Assembly: GCF_019931065.1 (NCBI RefSeq)
Contig: NZ_JAIOUQ010000009.1
Coordinates: forward strand, 137,517 to 201,516
Length of the DNA: 64,000 nucleotides
DNA from: Methanobacterium spitsbergense
GTDB taxonomy: Archaea > Methanobacteriota > Methanobacteria > Methanobacteriales > Methanobacteriaceae
Reading direction: 5' to 3'
Positions within the stretch are counted from its first letter, which is position 1; each line of letters begins with the position of its first letter. The translations under genes were made by a program, and so were the position numbers. Positions 20,380-30,435 of the stretch are shown here, piece by piece. The notes beneath the pieces are model-generated. The model was not told where the DNA came from and made no database searches. It worked only from the letters and a program-made list of their open reading frames with translations.

Positions 20380-20808
20380 CAACCCATATATTTCCTTTGC
20401 TGAAATTACTTTTGCTCCTCCATTTTGCAGTGCTTTAATTCCTGCGTCAATATTTTCTGGGTGCAAAAGTACAATTGCCATTTCTTCTTTTTCTTCTACA
20501 AATGCATATAAATATTCAAGATTGATATTATTATCATCCAGAATTCCAAGGATTACACCCAATCCTCCAGGATGATCTGCCATTCTTACGGCTATAACCT
20601 CCCCAATTTTCACAATGAAATTGTTGTCTTCGAGTAATTTTTTGGTTTCTTCAGGATCTGGAACAATTAACCTTAAAATTCCAAAATCTGAAGTGTCTGC
20701 TATTGATAAGGCTCTAATGTTTACTCCACCTTTTTCAAGTACATCTAATGCATTTTTCATTCTACCTTTTCTGTTTTCCAAAAATATAGACAACTGTTTT
20801 ATTTTCAT
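20377..20808 (-). CDS. Tandem ACT-domain amino-acid-binding protein
   Basis: A 143-residue protein made of two ACT domains: residues 1-70 (KIKQLSIFLENRKGRM, NIRALSIAD) and 71-143 (GVILGILDDNNINLEYLYAF). Such proteins bind amino acids and are commonly found beside iorAB and phenylacetate-CoA ligase, where they probably sense aromatic amino acids. It lies 51 bases after paaK in the same direction. Its stop codon TGA is formed by the outer edge of the mobile-element relic at 20161-20379. The last residues, EIYGL, look natural, so little or nothing was lost. Confidence 0.9.
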   Translation of the reverse strand: MKIKQLSIFLENRKGRMKNALDVLEKGGVNIRALSIADTSDFGILRLIVPDPEETKKLLEDNNFIVKIGEVIAVRMADHPGGLGVILGILDDNNINLEYLYAFVEEKEEMAIVLLHPENIDAGIKALQNGGAKVISAKEIYGL

Positions 20809-20859
20809 TTTAATCCCCTTATGATTTTGATTTTGATAATCAGTGTAATATTACTCAGA

Positions 20860-22158
20860 TTATAGTTCCCTTTTATCAATTACTCTCACAGCTTTTCCTT
20901 CACTTCTAGGAAGTGTTTTAGGCTCGACAAGCGTTACTTTGACTCTTAAACCTATTTCGTTATGTATATAATTTTCAATTTTTTGTCTTATTCCCACAAG
21001 TTCCTTAATTTCGTCTGAGAAAAGTCCTTCAGATGCTTCAACCCTTACTTCGAGTTCATCCATTAAATGTGGTCTTGTAACAATTATTTGATAATGGGGT
21101 TCCACTCCGTCAATTCTTAGAAGAGCCTTCTCAATTTGTGATGGGAATACTGAAACGCCTCTAATCTTCATCATGTCATCTGTACGGCCTGTAATTCGAT
21201 CCATTTTAACAAGATTTCTTCCACACCCACACTTACCTCTTTTAAGCCGTGTAACGTCTTTGGTTCTAAAACGTATTAATGGGGTACCTTCACGAGTTAA
21301 AGTAGTTAAAACAAGTTCTCCTGTCTCTCCATCAGGCAATGTTTGAAGGGTTTCAGGATCAATTATTTCAGGATAGAAATGATCTTCGAAAATATGTAGA
21401 CCTTCTTGTTCACTGCATTCAAGCCCGACACCAGGCCCCATTATTTCGGTGAGTCCATAAATGTTATAGGCGGGTGCATTGAATCGTTTTTCAATTTTTT
21501 GACGCATTTCTTCTGTCCACATTTCTGCTCCGAATCCAATGGCTTTAAAATCGAGATCTTCTGTTTTTACTCCTTCTTCTTCGATTTCTTCAGCTAGGTA
21601 AAGTCCATATGATGGAGTAAATATCATGACAGTAGTTCCAAAGTCTTGCATGATTTCAATTTGTCTTTTGGTTTGACCTGTTGAAATTGGAATTACTGTG
21701 GCTCCTATTTTTTGAGCACCATAATGAACACCAAAACCACCTGTAAATAAACCATAACCATGTGTATTTTGGATTATGTCATCATCAGTGACCCCTGCCA
21801 TTGATAAACCCCTGGCCATGACTTCACTCCATATTTCTATATCTCCCCTTGTGTAGCCTGATACAGTAGGTTTGCCAGTTGTACCTGATGATGTGTGAAC
21901 TTCTACTATTTCTTTTCTAGGAACTGCAAACATTTCAAAAGGGTAGGCTTCCCTTAAATCATCTTTCGTTGTAAAAGGAAGTTTTTCAATGTCTTTAAGA
22001 GTTTTTATATCTTCGGGGTTAATGTTCATTTCATCTAAACGCTTTTTATAATATGGAACATTATTATATGCATTTTCAACTGCTTCCTTTAACCTTTTAA
22101 GTTGTAAATTTTCTTTAGTATCATCAGACATACATTCTGCTTCTTTATTCCAGATCAT
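20860..22158 (-). CDS. paaK: Phenylacetate-CoA ligase
   Basis: Adenylate-forming ligase that activates phenylacetate or another aryl acid with ATP and CoA. The 432 residues show the family's [13 protein letters not shown] start, the AMP-binding loop [11 protein letters not shown], the [10 protein letters not shown] motif and the [20 protein letters not shown] hinge. CGCGR near residue 315 is a zinc-type feature of this archaeal/bacterial subgroup. GGGGGAT upstream makes the ATG at 22158 the better start than 22170. With iorAB and the ACT gene it forms a functional set: free aryl acid to aryl-CoA, then reductive carboxylation to aryl pyruvate. Confidence 0.93.
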   Translation of the reverse strand: MIWNKEAECMSDDTKENLQLKRLKEAVENAYNNVPYYKKRLDEMNINPEDIKTLKDIEKLPFTTKDDLREAYPFEMFAVPRKEIVEVHTSSGTTGKPTVSGYTRGDIEIWSEVMARGLSMAGVTDDDIIQNTHGYGLFTGGFGVHYGAQKIGATVIPISTGQTKRQIEIMQDFGTTVMIFTPSYGLYLAEEIEEEGVKTEDLDFKAIGFGAEMWTEEMRQKIEKRFNAPAYNIYGLTEIMGPGVGLECSEQEGLHIFEDHFYPEIIDPETLQTLPDGETGELVLTTLTREGTPLIRFRTKDVTRLKRGKCGCGRNLVKMDRITGRTDDMMKIRGVSVFPSQIEKALLRIDGVEPHYQIIVTRPHLMDELEVRVEASEGLFSDEIKELVGIRQKIENYIHNEIGLRVKVTLVEPKTLPRSEGKAVRVIDKREL

Positions 22159-22528
22159 TTTATCCCCCATAACTATCCAAATGAATTATAACCAGTTATT
22201 CATGATTAAAATGATGATCACAATTAACTCACTTGAAATTTCCATGTTTGAATTTAACTGATGGATTAATAAAAGTTTGGCATTTAAATTTTAATATTAA
22301 TATTTTATTAAAATATTTCATTAATCCATGTCATTTACATGCTGGTTACTAAAAGTGTTCAATGCATTTAAGAAAAAGTTTTATACACTCGTTATAAATT
22401 AGATTAATATTAACTAAGAATTACAAAGATTAGATACATCAAATGGATCTTAGGTGGTCATTGAGTTGTTTCTGGTATTGTGAGTAATAAGTAACAATAG
22501 ATATTATTATGTTAAACGGAGGGGTATT
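22159..22528. other. Divergent intergenic region, 370 bases
   Basis: Region between paaK (leftward) and the first symporter (rightward). A TTATAAATT at about 22391-22400 could be the TATA box of the symporter, giving a leader of about 100 bases. Within that leader GGTGGTC at about 22453 is followed by an eight-codon frame starting TTG; I do not consider it a supported gene. No small accessory membrane protein gene like the one before the second symporter is visible. Confidence 0.35.
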
Positions 22529-24133
22529 GTGAACATTTTTATGTTGAGTATAATTGTATTGTTTTACCTCCTAATGGTAGGTTATGTAGGTTATGTAGCA
22601 TGGAGACGAACTAAGAGTTCTGAGGACTACATGGTGGCTGGAAGGAACACTCATCCCTACATAATGGCCCTAAGTTATGGTGCTACATTTATAAGTACCG
22701 CCGCAATTGTGGGTTTTGGAGGAGTAGCCGCAAATTATGGTTTGGGAATTTTATGGCTTGTTTTTTTAAATATTATCGTTGGAATATTTATTGCATTTGT
22801 TTTCTTTGGTAAACGAACAAGGAAGATGGGGCATAATTTAAATGCTTTGACATTTCCAGAGTTTGTTTCACGTCGTTTTAACAGTAAATTCATACAGTAT
22901 TTCTCAGGGGCAGTGATATTTTTAGGAATGCCTCTCTATGCCTCTGTTGTTCTTATTGGAATGGCGAGGTTTGTTGAAACCACACTTCAAATAAATTACA
23001 GTTTTGCACTTGTTGCAATGGCAATAATAGTTGCAGTTTATGTTGTATTTGGGGGAATAAGGGGCGTAATGTATACAGATGCACTGCAGGGAACCATAAT
23101 GTTCTTTGGAATGATTATTCTTTTAGGTGCTGTATACTGGATGTTGGGTGGAGTTATTGATGCAAATCAGGCTCTAAGTAATCTTGTAAATATTGTTCCT
23201 CAAAATGCAACTGCCAAAGCTGTGGCAACAGGATTTACCGGCTGGACATCCATGCCATCTTTTGGTAGTCCCTTCTGGTGGACTCTTGTTTCAAGTCTTA
23301 TACTGGGAGTGGGTATTGGTGTACTTTCTCAACCACAGCTAGTTGTACGATTTATGACTGTTAAATCCAATAGAGAGCTTAATAGGGCAGTTTTAATTGG
23401 AGGTGTTTTCATATTTGTTATGACATTTGGTGCATACGTTGTGGGTGCATTATCTAACCTGTATTTCTACCAACATACTGGTTTAACAGCGGTTCAAGCT
23501 TCGGGTGGAAACTTAGATACTGTAATACCAACTTTTATTGCTGCTGCAATGCCGTTATGGTTTGCATATTTTTTCATGATCACTTTACTATCTGCTGCAA
23601 TGTCAACATTAAGTGCTCAGTTCCATGTTCAGGGAACAGCCCTGGGTAGGGATATTTATGAGACATTATCTGGTAAAACAGGAGGATCTTCCGTTCTTGT
23701 TGCAAGAGCGGGGATTGTTGTAGCTGTTATAATTGCTGTGATATTAGGATTTATTTTGCCAGCAAGTGTAATAGCAGTTGGAACCTCCATATGGTTTGGA
23801 ATAACTGCTGCAGCATTTCTTTCAATGTATGTTGCAGCATTATATTGGAAAAGAGTTACTAAAGCTGGGGCAATTGCAGGGCTTGTTTCAGGATCACTTA
23901 CAAGCCTTTTCTGGTTATTATTTGGTTTCAAGAAATCAGCAGAGGCAGTTGGGATATCAAAAGTATTAACTGGAAAGACAGTTATTATAACCACTTTACC
24001 ATGGCCTACTGTAGACCCTATTATTATTGCATTACCCATTGCAATAATTGCAACAATAGTTGTAACATACTTAACTAAACCTCCTGAAAAGGAATTCATT
24101 GATAAGATATTTAATGGAGTGGAAAGAAAATAA
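22529..24133 (+). CDS. Sodium:solute symporter family transporter (first copy)
   Basis: A 534-residue membrane protein of the SSS family, with about 13 hydrophobic segments. Hallmarks are the N-terminal SSEDYMVAGRNTHPY, GATFISTAAIVGFGG, YVVFGGIRGVMYTD and the central QPQLVVRFMTVKSN. The GTG start follows ACGGAGGGG. It is very similar along its whole length to the gene at 28256, so the two arose by duplication; differences cluster in the loop at about 225-240 and in the last 60 residues. The substrate is not known; organic acids such as acetate or amino acids are typical for the family. Confidence 0.92.
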   Translation: MNIFMLSIIVLFYLLMVGYVGYVAWRRTKSSEDYMVAGRNTHPYIMALSYGATFISTAAIVGFGGVAANYGLGILWLVFLNIIVGIFIAFVFFGKRTRKMGHNLNALTFPEFVSRRFNSKFIQYFSGAVIFLGMPLYASVVLIGMARFVETTLQINYSFALVAMAIIVAVYVVFGGIRGVMYTDALQGTIMFFGMIILLGAVYWMLGGVIDANQALSNLVNIVPQNATAKAVATGFTGWTSMPSFGSPFWWTLVSSLILGVGIGVLSQPQLVVRFMTVKSNRELNRAVLIGGVFIFVMTFGAYVVGALSNLYFYQHTGLTAVQASGGNLDTVIPTFIAAAMPLWFAYFFMITLLSAAMSTLSAQFHVQGTALGRDIYETLSGKTGGSSVLVARAGIVVAVIIAVILGFILPASVIAVGTSIWFGITAAAFLSMYVAALYWKRVTKAGAIAGLVSGSLTSLFWLLFGFKKSAEAVGISKVLTGKTVIITTLPWPTVDPIIIALPIAIIATIVVTYLTKPPEKEFIDKIFNGVERK

Positions 24134-24172
24134 TTCCATTCCAAATATTTATTTTTCTTTCCTGGTTTTAAA

Positions 24173-25003
24173 ATGAAGATAAAAGAGTTTAAAATTAAAA
24201 AAAGTGCACAGAAAAGCTGGAGTGAAATCTTTCAAAATCCACGTGATATAATCCTCGAAAGTTTCAAAACAGGTTCTGTAAAAATTAATAGAAGAGGAAC
24301 CATCAACATTAAACATCCCCACGCTGGCTACATTAAGGATCAAATACTCAATGTACCTATTATTTCACATTTAATTAAGCACAATGTATTTGGAAATTAC
24401 CTTATTGATGCAGGATTGGATGCAATGTACACATATGATCCGTATGGAGGAGTGAAAGGAAAATTTGCAGATGAATTCTTCCAAGAGAAAAATGAAAATA
24501 TTGGATTCCACCTGAAAAATAATAGAATAAAGCTTGAAGGTATTTTTCTAAGTCATTTACACCCGGATCACATAGCTGGTGTAAGAGAACTGCCTAAAGA
24601 AATTCCTTACATTGTTGGAAAGGGAGAAATAGAACAATATCAGCCAGAAATATATGGAGATTTTTTAAAGGATATTGATACGTTATATGAAATAGACTTC
24701 TCCATATTAAATGAGATACCACCATGGGGTCCATGTGCAGATCTTCTTGGAGATGGATCACTATGGGCAATTTCAACTCCAGGACACACAAAAGGACATA
24801 TTTCATATTTAATAAACGGTCTAGATGGGCCAATTTTACTTACAATGGATGCAAGTTTTATAAGTGACAATTTAAGACTTAAAATAGCTCCATGTGATTA
24901 TACTGAAGATATAACTCTGGCACAAAAGACTTTAGAACAGATATGTGAATTTTTATTAGAATATCCTGAAGTCAAAGTATTATCTGGCCACGAGCTTTTA
25001 TAA
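24173..25003 (+). CDS. MBL-fold metallo-hydrolase
   Basis: A 276-residue metallo-beta-lactamase-fold hydrolase. The metal site is LSHLHPDHIAG near residue 125, then STPGHTKGHISYL near 205, the bridging aspartate in TMDASF and a final SGHELL. YLIDAGLDA is the usual first strand. It is 39 bases downstream of the symporter and may share its transcript. The family covers lactonases, glyoxalases and thioesterases; the N-terminal 60 basic residues are not diagnostic and the substrate is unknown. Confidence 0.85.
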   Translation: MKIKEFKIKKSAQKSWSEIFQNPRDIILESFKTGSVKINRRGTINIKHPHAGYIKDQILNVPIISHLIKHNVFGNYLIDAGLDAMYTYDPYGGVKGKFADEFFQEKNENIGFHLKNNRIKLEGIFLSHLHPDHIAGVRELPKEIPYIVGKGEIEQYQPEIYGDFLKDIDTLYEIDFSILNEIPPWGPCADLLGDGSLWAISTPGHTKGHISYLINGLDGPILLTMDASFISDNLRLKIAPCDYTEDITLAQKTLEQICEFLLEYPEVKVLSGHELL

Positions 25004-25177
25004 TAAGCATCAAGAAATAATCGATGTAATTCATATCTCTGCTAAGTTTTTATTTTACATATCACTAAATTATGGGAGTTTATTGAGTTCTAAAATTAAA
25101 AATACATATTAAAAAAAAATAGTAATAGAAATTTTCACTAATTCAAATTATTCAATTAATATATCAATTTTATGATT

Positions 25178-25585
25178 TTAATTTCTAATGGATATTAATT
25201 TCATTATAAGAAGTTCAAAGTTTTTGTAATCATCATCATTAGTTTTAAATCTGATAACAAATCCTTCTCTATATTCTTTTGTATCTAATAACTTTTTATG
25301 AATTTTTTTCAAATCAATATCCTTTAGGAAGGTATTTAATTCACTTTTCCTGATTGCCATACTTATTTTGAACTCATTCTTTAATGGTGTAATATAGAAA
25401 AGTGCTTTTTTATTATCATGAACTTTTAACATCCACCCGCTTGTTTTAGAGAAATTCCAATCTTTAGTATAGGAATCTGAAATATCCATCAGTCCTTTGA
25501 AATATCTGTAACTTTCTCCAAATGCATTTTGCAAAGATTCTTCAGCTGGCTTAGGTTGTTCTTCAATAAAAACCCTTTCTTCCAT
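25178..25585 (-). CDS. DUF3788 family protein
   Basis: A 135-residue protein with the features of DUF3788: an N-terminal EEQPKPAEESL, the aromatic WNFSKTSGWMLKV core, and an ALFYITPLKNEFKISMAI strand pair. The fold is probably of the YdhG/DUF1801 kind. Function is unknown. It stands alone on the minus strand, preceded by GGAGATAAT. The flanking 174 bases on its left are very AT-rich and hold no gene. Confidence 0.7.
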   Translation of the reverse strand: MEERVFIEEQPKPAEESLQNAFGESYRYFKGLMDISDSYTKDWNFSKTSGWMLKVHDNKKALFYITPLKNEFKISMAIRKSELNTFLKDIDLKKIHKKLLDTKEYREGFVIRFKTNDDDYKNFELLIMKLISIRN

Positions 25586-25658
25586 ATTATCTCCTAAAAA
25601 TTTCTGTCAGAAATTACATATTTGATATTGTTGGACTTTCTCAAACTATATATTGAAT

Positions 25659-26006
25659 TTATTTCATTAAAAAGTCTAAAATTACTCTGACCATAGGAGG
25701 TTCTATATCAATATCTACCGATAAGTTAGGCCCTTCATCAAGATAGAGGTCTGTTAATATGAAATCATCATTTATTTCCCTACCATCAAGAGCTGAAACG
25801 GTTTGTATGTTATAAACATTGTCTTCACCATTTTCAAAAAAATCTACAACTTTATTTGTGTCTGGTCCAACAACTCGCATAATAACCATAAGATGTTTCT
25901 CTGTAGAAAAATGGAAATCCTTTACAAAACCTTCTGGTACTATTAAATCATTTGTTAAACCTTCAATTTCTTTACTGAAAGTAATTGGTTCAGATATGTA
26001 TGCCAA
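25659..26006 (-). CDS. Hypothetical protein
   Basis: A 115-residue protein I do not recognise. It is acidic, soluble and probably of mixed alpha-beta fold, with several short beta-prone segments (HLMVIMRVVG, MVRVILDFLM). There is no membrane segment, metal motif or nucleotide site. The open frame begins with a GTG at 26015 that lies inside a GAGGTGATA ribosome site, so the TTG at 26006 is taken as the start. No neighbour suggests a role. Confidence 0.65.
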   Translation of the reverse strand: MAYISEPITFSKEIEGLTNDLIVPEGFVKDFHFSTEKHLMVIMRVVGPDTNKVVDFFENGEDNVYNIQTVSALDGREINDDFILTDLYLDEGPNLSVDIDIEPPMVRVILDFLMK

Positions 26007-26213
26007 AAATATCACCTCATAATTGTGTGTTGTTAATTACTATAATCTTTGTTTTTTAACATAATTAAATTTTAACAATAATATGATTTTTCTATTTATT
26101 GATGTCTGGAACCGGATAATATCATGCATTTCCAACAATAAAATTTATATTTAACTAATTATATATAATACAACAGAATTAGAGGTTTGTTGGATAAACA
26201 TGGAGGTTAAAAT

Positions 26214-26693
26214 ATGCAAAAAATGGGCATTGCAATAATTCTTATTATTCTTGGTCTAATTGTTTTGGCATTTCCTGTTTTAGGAGTTGTACCTGCAGCT
26301 GTAATCACAGGATTTTTAGTCCTTCTTTTTGGTCTAGGGATGCTATTTGGAGGATTATTTGAAATTAGTGAGAGTATAATTCTAGGAATTCTAGAGATAC
26401 TTCTGGGTATAATAGCATTGATTCTTGGAATAGGCTTTATCTTCAACCCTGCTCTTTTTGCTTTCTTAGCAGGATTAATTATATACATTGTAGGTATATT
26501 CTTTGTGATAGCTGGTATAATCGGTGTAATCACAAAGGCGGGAAATAGTAGATGGAATGGTGTAGTATCAATTATTATTGGTTTATTGTACATAATCGTA
26601 GGATCAATAGTAACCAACCCAATCTATTTAGGAATATTAATTGGTCTGTGGCTGTTAATCATGGGAATAATAATGTTATTCCAAAATGATTAA
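26214..26693 (+). CDS. DUF308/HdeD-like membrane protein
   Basis: A 159-residue hydrophobic protein with about six transmembrane segments and hardly any loops, typical of the DUF308/HdeD group. Repeated pattern elements such as GLIVLAFPVLGV, GILEILLGIIALILGIG and GIFFVIAGIIGVI point to tandem pairs of helices. Bacterial HdeD is tied to acid stress; no role is known in methanogens. The ATG follows GGAGGTTAAA. A TATA-like stretch lies near 26155-26170. Confidence 0.82.
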   Translation: MQKMGIAIILIILGLIVLAFPVLGVVPAAVITGFLVLLFGLGMLFGGLFEISESIILGILEILLGIIALILGIGFIFNPALFAFLAGLIIYIVGIFFVIAGIIGVITKAGNSRWNGVVSIIIGLLYIIVGSIVTNPIYLGILIGLWLLIMGIIMLFQND

Positions 26694-26763
26694 GCCAACT
26701 ACATTCCAATAATTTTTTTCATTTTTAAACTAATTTATAAAAATTAATTTCTATAATTTTTGT

Positions 26764-27705
26764 TTAGTAATGTACATTTCCAAATTTGATACTGAGAGTT
26801 CTCTCCATATTTGCTGTCAAAACCGCAGTTGCAATAGAATTAAGTTTAGACTGCGAAGTATCTGCACGGGAAGTTAATACTATTGGAGCTGCAGCCCCTA
26901 TAACCACACCTGCAAGGTTACCGCCTGTAAGGTAAACATGGGCTTTACATAATATATTACCTGCCTCAATTGAGGGAACTACTATAATGTCTGCTTTGCC
27001 TGCTACTGGCCCACCTATTCCTTTATGTTCGGCTGCCCATGGACTGATTGCATTATCAAGTGCAAGAGGTCCGTCTATAATTTTACCACTGAACTGTCCA
27101 CGTTGGCTCATTTTAGCAAGTACTGCTGCATCAATTGTAGATGGCATTTTAGGGTTAGCAAGTTCTATTGCAGTAGTAATGGCTACTTTAGGTTCTTCTA
27201 TTTCAAAGATATTTGCAAGGTATATTGAATTTAATATAATACTACATTTAGTTTCTAGATCTGGATATATGTTCATAGAACCGTCTGTAATAAAGAGCAA
27301 TCGCTTAAGTGCTGAGCTTTCAAGTACATACACATGGCTCATTACTTTACCAGTTCTTAAACCATTATCCCTGTCTAATACTCCACGCAAAAAATCGTCT
27401 GTATTCACAAAACCCTTCATCAATATATCTGCTCTATTACTTTTAACAAGTTGTACAGCCTTTTTAACAGCTTTTATATTATTAGGTTCGTTGTAAATTT
27501 TATTTTCATTAATTTCAAATCCTGCATTCTTTGATATGTCTAATATTTTTTGTTCATCACCTACGAGTATATAATCTGTGATATTTAGCTCTTCTGCCAT
27601 TGTAACTGCTTCAAGAACCGTTGAATCATGTGCTACCGCTACAGCAATCTGTTTTTTTGGATGTGATTTTATTTTATCAAAGACCTCTTCAAACTTGGTG
27701 ATCAA
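26764..27705 (-). CDS. Phosphate acetyl/butyryltransferase family protein
   Basis: A 313-residue enzyme of the phosphotransacylase family, which moves acyl groups between CoA and phosphate. Typical segments are AVAVAHDSTVLEAV at the N-terminus, DILMKGFVNTDDFLRGVL, FITDGSMNIYPD, and near the C-terminus APIVLTSRADTSQSKLNSI. Closest known relatives are phosphate butyryltransferases. TTG start set by the AGGAGGT site just upstream. No acetate or butyrate kinase is in the window, so the physiological acyl-CoA is uncertain. Single-gene unit, divergent from the symporter pair. Confidence 0.85.
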   Translation of the reverse strand: MITKFEEVFDKIKSHPKKQIAVAVAHDSTVLEAVTMAEELNITDYILVGDEQKILDISKNAGFEINENKIYNEPNNIKAVKKAVQLVKSNRADILMKGFVNTDDFLRGVLDRDNGLRTGKVMSHVYVLESSALKRLLFITDGSMNIYPDLETKCSIILNSIYLANIFEIEEPKVAITTAIELANPKMPSTIDAAVLAKMSQRGQFSGKIIDGPLALDNAISPWAAEHKGIGGPVAGKADIIVVPSIEAGNILCKAHVYLTGGNLAGVVIGAAAPIVLTSRADTSQSKLNSIATAVLTANMERTLSIKFGNVHY

Positions 27706-28035
27706 ATTTTAACCTCCTAAATAAACTCAAAATGTCCTTAATAAATGTAATTGCAGGTTATAAACATATATTGGGATTTAAATCACTTAAATAAATGATA
27801 CTAATTTACAATTGAAACTATTATCCAATTAATAATCCATTATTTTCTGGATTAATTATGTTGTTAATAATATTTAACAATTGAAGATATATTAAAATTT
27901 ATTCAGAAGTCTTATGAAAAAGTTGAACTATTTTAACTAAACCTAAGAACTAATAGAAAGATTTAAAAGGTTTTTAGATTTAACATTATTAATGTATATA
28001 GTTTATAAAATTTAAATCTTTATGGAGGTGCGACA
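27706..28035. other. Divergent intergenic region, 330 bases
   Basis: Very AT-rich spacer between the phosphotransacylase-like gene and the accessory-protein/symporter pair. TTTATAAAA at 28002-28010 and AT-rich runs near 27962 are candidate TATA boxes for the rightward genes. I found no open frame, tRNA or convincing inverted repeat. Confidence 0.35.
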
Positions 28036-28242
28036 GTGGTTTTAGGAATAAGCGATCCTTGGATTTCAGCTGCATATATTGGTTGTATCCTAGTAACGCT
28101 TTTATGTGTAGTTTATGGTGTTATAAACTGGAATAAGGGCGGAGATGATGAAAATGGGCAAATTTCGGAAGAAATAGCATGGTATGATAAAGAAAAGGAT
28201 ATGGAAGAAAAAGAACTCGGATTATGGGATGAAGAGGGTTAG
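28036..28242 (+). CDS. Symporter small accessory membrane protein
   Basis: A 68-residue protein with one transmembrane helix (residues about 8-31, AAYIGCILVTLLCVVYGVINW) and a short charged cytosolic tail rich in Glu, Asp and Lys. Small proteins of this design are commonly encoded directly before SSS-type symporters in archaea and are named symporter small accessory proteins. GTG start, fixed by TGGAGGTG. It ends 13 bases before the second symporter, so the two are surely co-transcribed. A subunit or stability role is inferred from context. Confidence 0.85.
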   Translation: MVLGISDPWISAAYIGCILVTLLCVVYGVINWNKGGDDENGQISEEIAWYDKEKDMEEKELGLWDEEG

Positions 28243-28255
28243 GAGTTTGATTTAA

Positions 28256-29842
28256 ATGGATTTGTTCATACTCAGTATAGTAGTTTTAATTTATCTCCTC
28301 ATGATCTTCTATGTTGGTTTTGTTGCATGGAAACGAACCAAAAGTTCTGAGGATTACATGGTTGCAGGTAGGAATACTCATCCTTATATTATGGCATTAA
28401 GTTATGGTGCTACTTTCATAAGTACCGCTGCAATTGTTGGTTTTGGGGGAACAGCAGGTGTTTATGGTATGGGTCTTTTATGGCTCACATTTTTGAACAT
28501 TCTAGTTGGAATTTTTATTGCATTTGTATTCTTTGGGAAAAGAACCCGAAAAATGGGGCACAATTTAAGTGCATTAACATTCCCGGAATTTTTATCTAAG
28601 AGATTTAATAGTCGTTTTATACAATATTTCAGTGGGTTGGTTATATTCCTTGCAATGCCCCTTTATGCAGGGGTGGTTTTAATAGGTATGGCCAGATTTG
28701 TTGAAACAACATTGGGTCTTAACTACAATATAGCACTGATTACAATGGCAGTGATAGTTGCTGTTTATGTTGTTTTCGGAGGAATAAGGGGTGTTATGTA
28801 TACTGACGCCCTTCAAGGAACCATAATGTTCTTTGGAATGGCATTCCTTTTAGTATCAACTTACTGGCTTCTTGGTGGGGTTGTTCATGCCAATGAATTA
28901 CTTTCTGGAATGTCTGCAATGGTACCAGCCGCAGCATCAAGTACAGGGTCTACAGGATGGACAACGATGCCAACACTTGGCAGTCCCTTCTGGTGGACGC
29001 TTGTTAGTACGCTGATATTGGGAGTGGGAATAGGAGTTTTATCTCAACCACAACTTGTTGTAAGATTCATGACAGTAAAATCCAACAAAGAACTTAACAG
29101 AGCTGTTTTAATTGGTGGAGTTTTCATAGCCCTGATGACTGGAACAGCATTCATTGTGGGTGCTTTATCAAATGTTTACTTTATGCAACATTCTGGACAG
29201 CTAGCTGTTCAAGCAGCAGGAGGTAACGCTGATAAAATAATACCTCTCTTTATATCAACTGCTATGCCTCTGTGGTTTGCATATCTGTTCATGATAACAC
29301 TACTGTCAGCAGCAATGTCAACATTAAGCGCACAGTTCCATGTTCAGGGAACAGCTCTTGGAAGAGACATATATGAAACGTTGTCAAATAAAGTAGGTGG
29401 ATCCTCTGTGATGGTTGCTAGAGCAGGTATTGTTGTTGCTGTTTTCATAGCAGTTATACTCGGTTTTATACTCCCAGCAAACATCATTGCCGTAGGTACT
29501 GCTATGTGGTTCAGTTTGACAGCGGTTGCTTTCCTTGCCATGTACGTTTGTGCATTATTCTGGAAACGTACAACCAAGGAAGGTGCAATTGCGGGACTTG
29601 TTGTTGGAACACTATACACAGCTATCTCATATCTGTTTATAAACCAGAAAGCAGCAGCAGCCCTTGGAGTAAGCAAAGCTTTGACAGGTAAAGTGATTCT
29701 AATAACAACTATGCCTTGGCCAACAGTAGATCCTTTGGTTATTGGTGTTCCTCTAGCATTTATATTAACAATAGTTGTTAGTTTACTCACTAAACCGCCA
29801 AGTAAGGAAATACTAGACAAAGCATTTAAAGATGTGGGATAA
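28256..29842 (+). CDS. Sodium:solute symporter family transporter (second copy)
   Basis: A 528-residue SSS transporter with about 13 membrane segments and the same hallmarks as the gene at 22529 (SSEDYMVAGRNTHPY, FGGIRGVMYTD, QPQLVVRFMTVKSN). The conserved cores are nearly identical in protein, while the DNA differs at many third positions, so the duplication is not recent. Unlike the first copy it is preceded by a small accessory protein gene. AGGAG occurs 11-15 bases before the ATG. A long T-rich tract after the stop (about 29858-29885) could end transcription. Confidence 0.92.
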   Translation: MDLFILSIVVLIYLLMIFYVGFVAWKRTKSSEDYMVAGRNTHPYIMALSYGATFISTAAIVGFGGTAGVYGMGLLWLTFLNILVGIFIAFVFFGKRTRKMGHNLSALTFPEFLSKRFNSRFIQYFSGLVIFLAMPLYAGVVLIGMARFVETTLGLNYNIALITMAVIVAVYVVFGGIRGVMYTDALQGTIMFFGMAFLLVSTYWLLGGVVHANELLSGMSAMVPAAASSTGSTGWTTMPTLGSPFWWTLVSTLILGVGIGVLSQPQLVVRFMTVKSNKELNRAVLIGGVFIALMTGTAFIVGALSNVYFMQHSGQLAVQAAGGNADKIIPLFISTAMPLWFAYLFMITLLSAAMSTLSAQFHVQGTALGRDIYETLSNKVGGSSVMVARAGIVVAVFIAVILGFILPANIIAVGTAMWFSLTAVAFLAMYVCALFWKRTTKEGAIAGLVVGTLYTAISYLFINQKAAAALGVSKALTGKVILITTMPWPTVDPLVIGVPLAFILTIVVSLLTKPPSKEILDKAFKDVG

Positions 29843-30086
29843 ACAGACCCATTTCTTCTATTATTTTTTTTTATTTTATTTTTGAAATATTAAAATACTT
29901 CAAATAAAAAGAACTAATTTCTAACAATAAATTATTCCCAATATAGTCTAGTTTCAATTTTAGTTATTTATAATAATAAAACATGCAGATTCCCTTTCTT
30001 TTTTAAAATAAAACTTTAAGTATAATATTAAACTTAAATAAGATTGTAATTTTGTAAGCTAATCATAGTTATATAAAGGTGAAACC

Positions 30087-30341
30087 ATGAGGATAATAGA
30101 AGAAATTATTGGAAAAGAAGTTCTTGATAGTTCTGCAATTGTAATTGGTAAGGTGAAGGATGTAGAGGTAGATTTTGAAACCAAAACATTAGAAGCATTC
30201 ATACTTGGAAAGGGCGGAATTTCAGAGGGTCTTGGAATATCTAAGGGTGAAACAATAGTACCTTATGACATGGTAAAGAAGATTGGCGATAAAATACTAT
30301 TAAAAGACACCATCAAAGAAGGGGAAGGAACTGAACAGTAA
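30087..30341 (+). CDS. PRC-barrel domain protein
   Basis: An 84-residue stand-alone PRC-barrel, a small beta-barrel that in archaea is often found as a single-domain protein and has been linked to cell division (CdpB-type) or RNA processing. Visible strands are GKEVLDSSAIVIGKVKDVEV, LEAFILGKGG and IVPYDMVKKIGDKILL. ATG behind AAAGGTGAAA. Given SepF elsewhere in the window, a division role is possible but unproven. Confidence 0.85.
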   Translation: MRIIEEIIGKEVLDSSAIVIGKVKDVEVDFETKTLEAFILGKGGISEGLGISKGETIVPYDMVKKIGDKILLKDTIKEGEGTEQ

Positions 30342-30435
30342 ATTAAATTAAACTAATTTTTTATCTTATAAAAAAGATATTACAAATTAAAATTATGTTT
30401 CATATAATACTGATTTTTTTTAGTAGGTGAATAAT

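Noticed and set aside
22453..22485. Eight-codon leader peptide before the first symporter
   Set aside because: A GGTGGTC-like site and a TTG frame occur, but such short frames are expected by chance in this AT-rich DNA, and no attenuator structure is visible.
23656..24144. 162-codon minus-strand frame inside the first symporter gene
   Set aside because: It lies antisense to a clear membrane protein, its product is the mirrored hydrophobic composition, and the same shadow appears at 29344-29820 over the second symporter. No ribosome site or family match.
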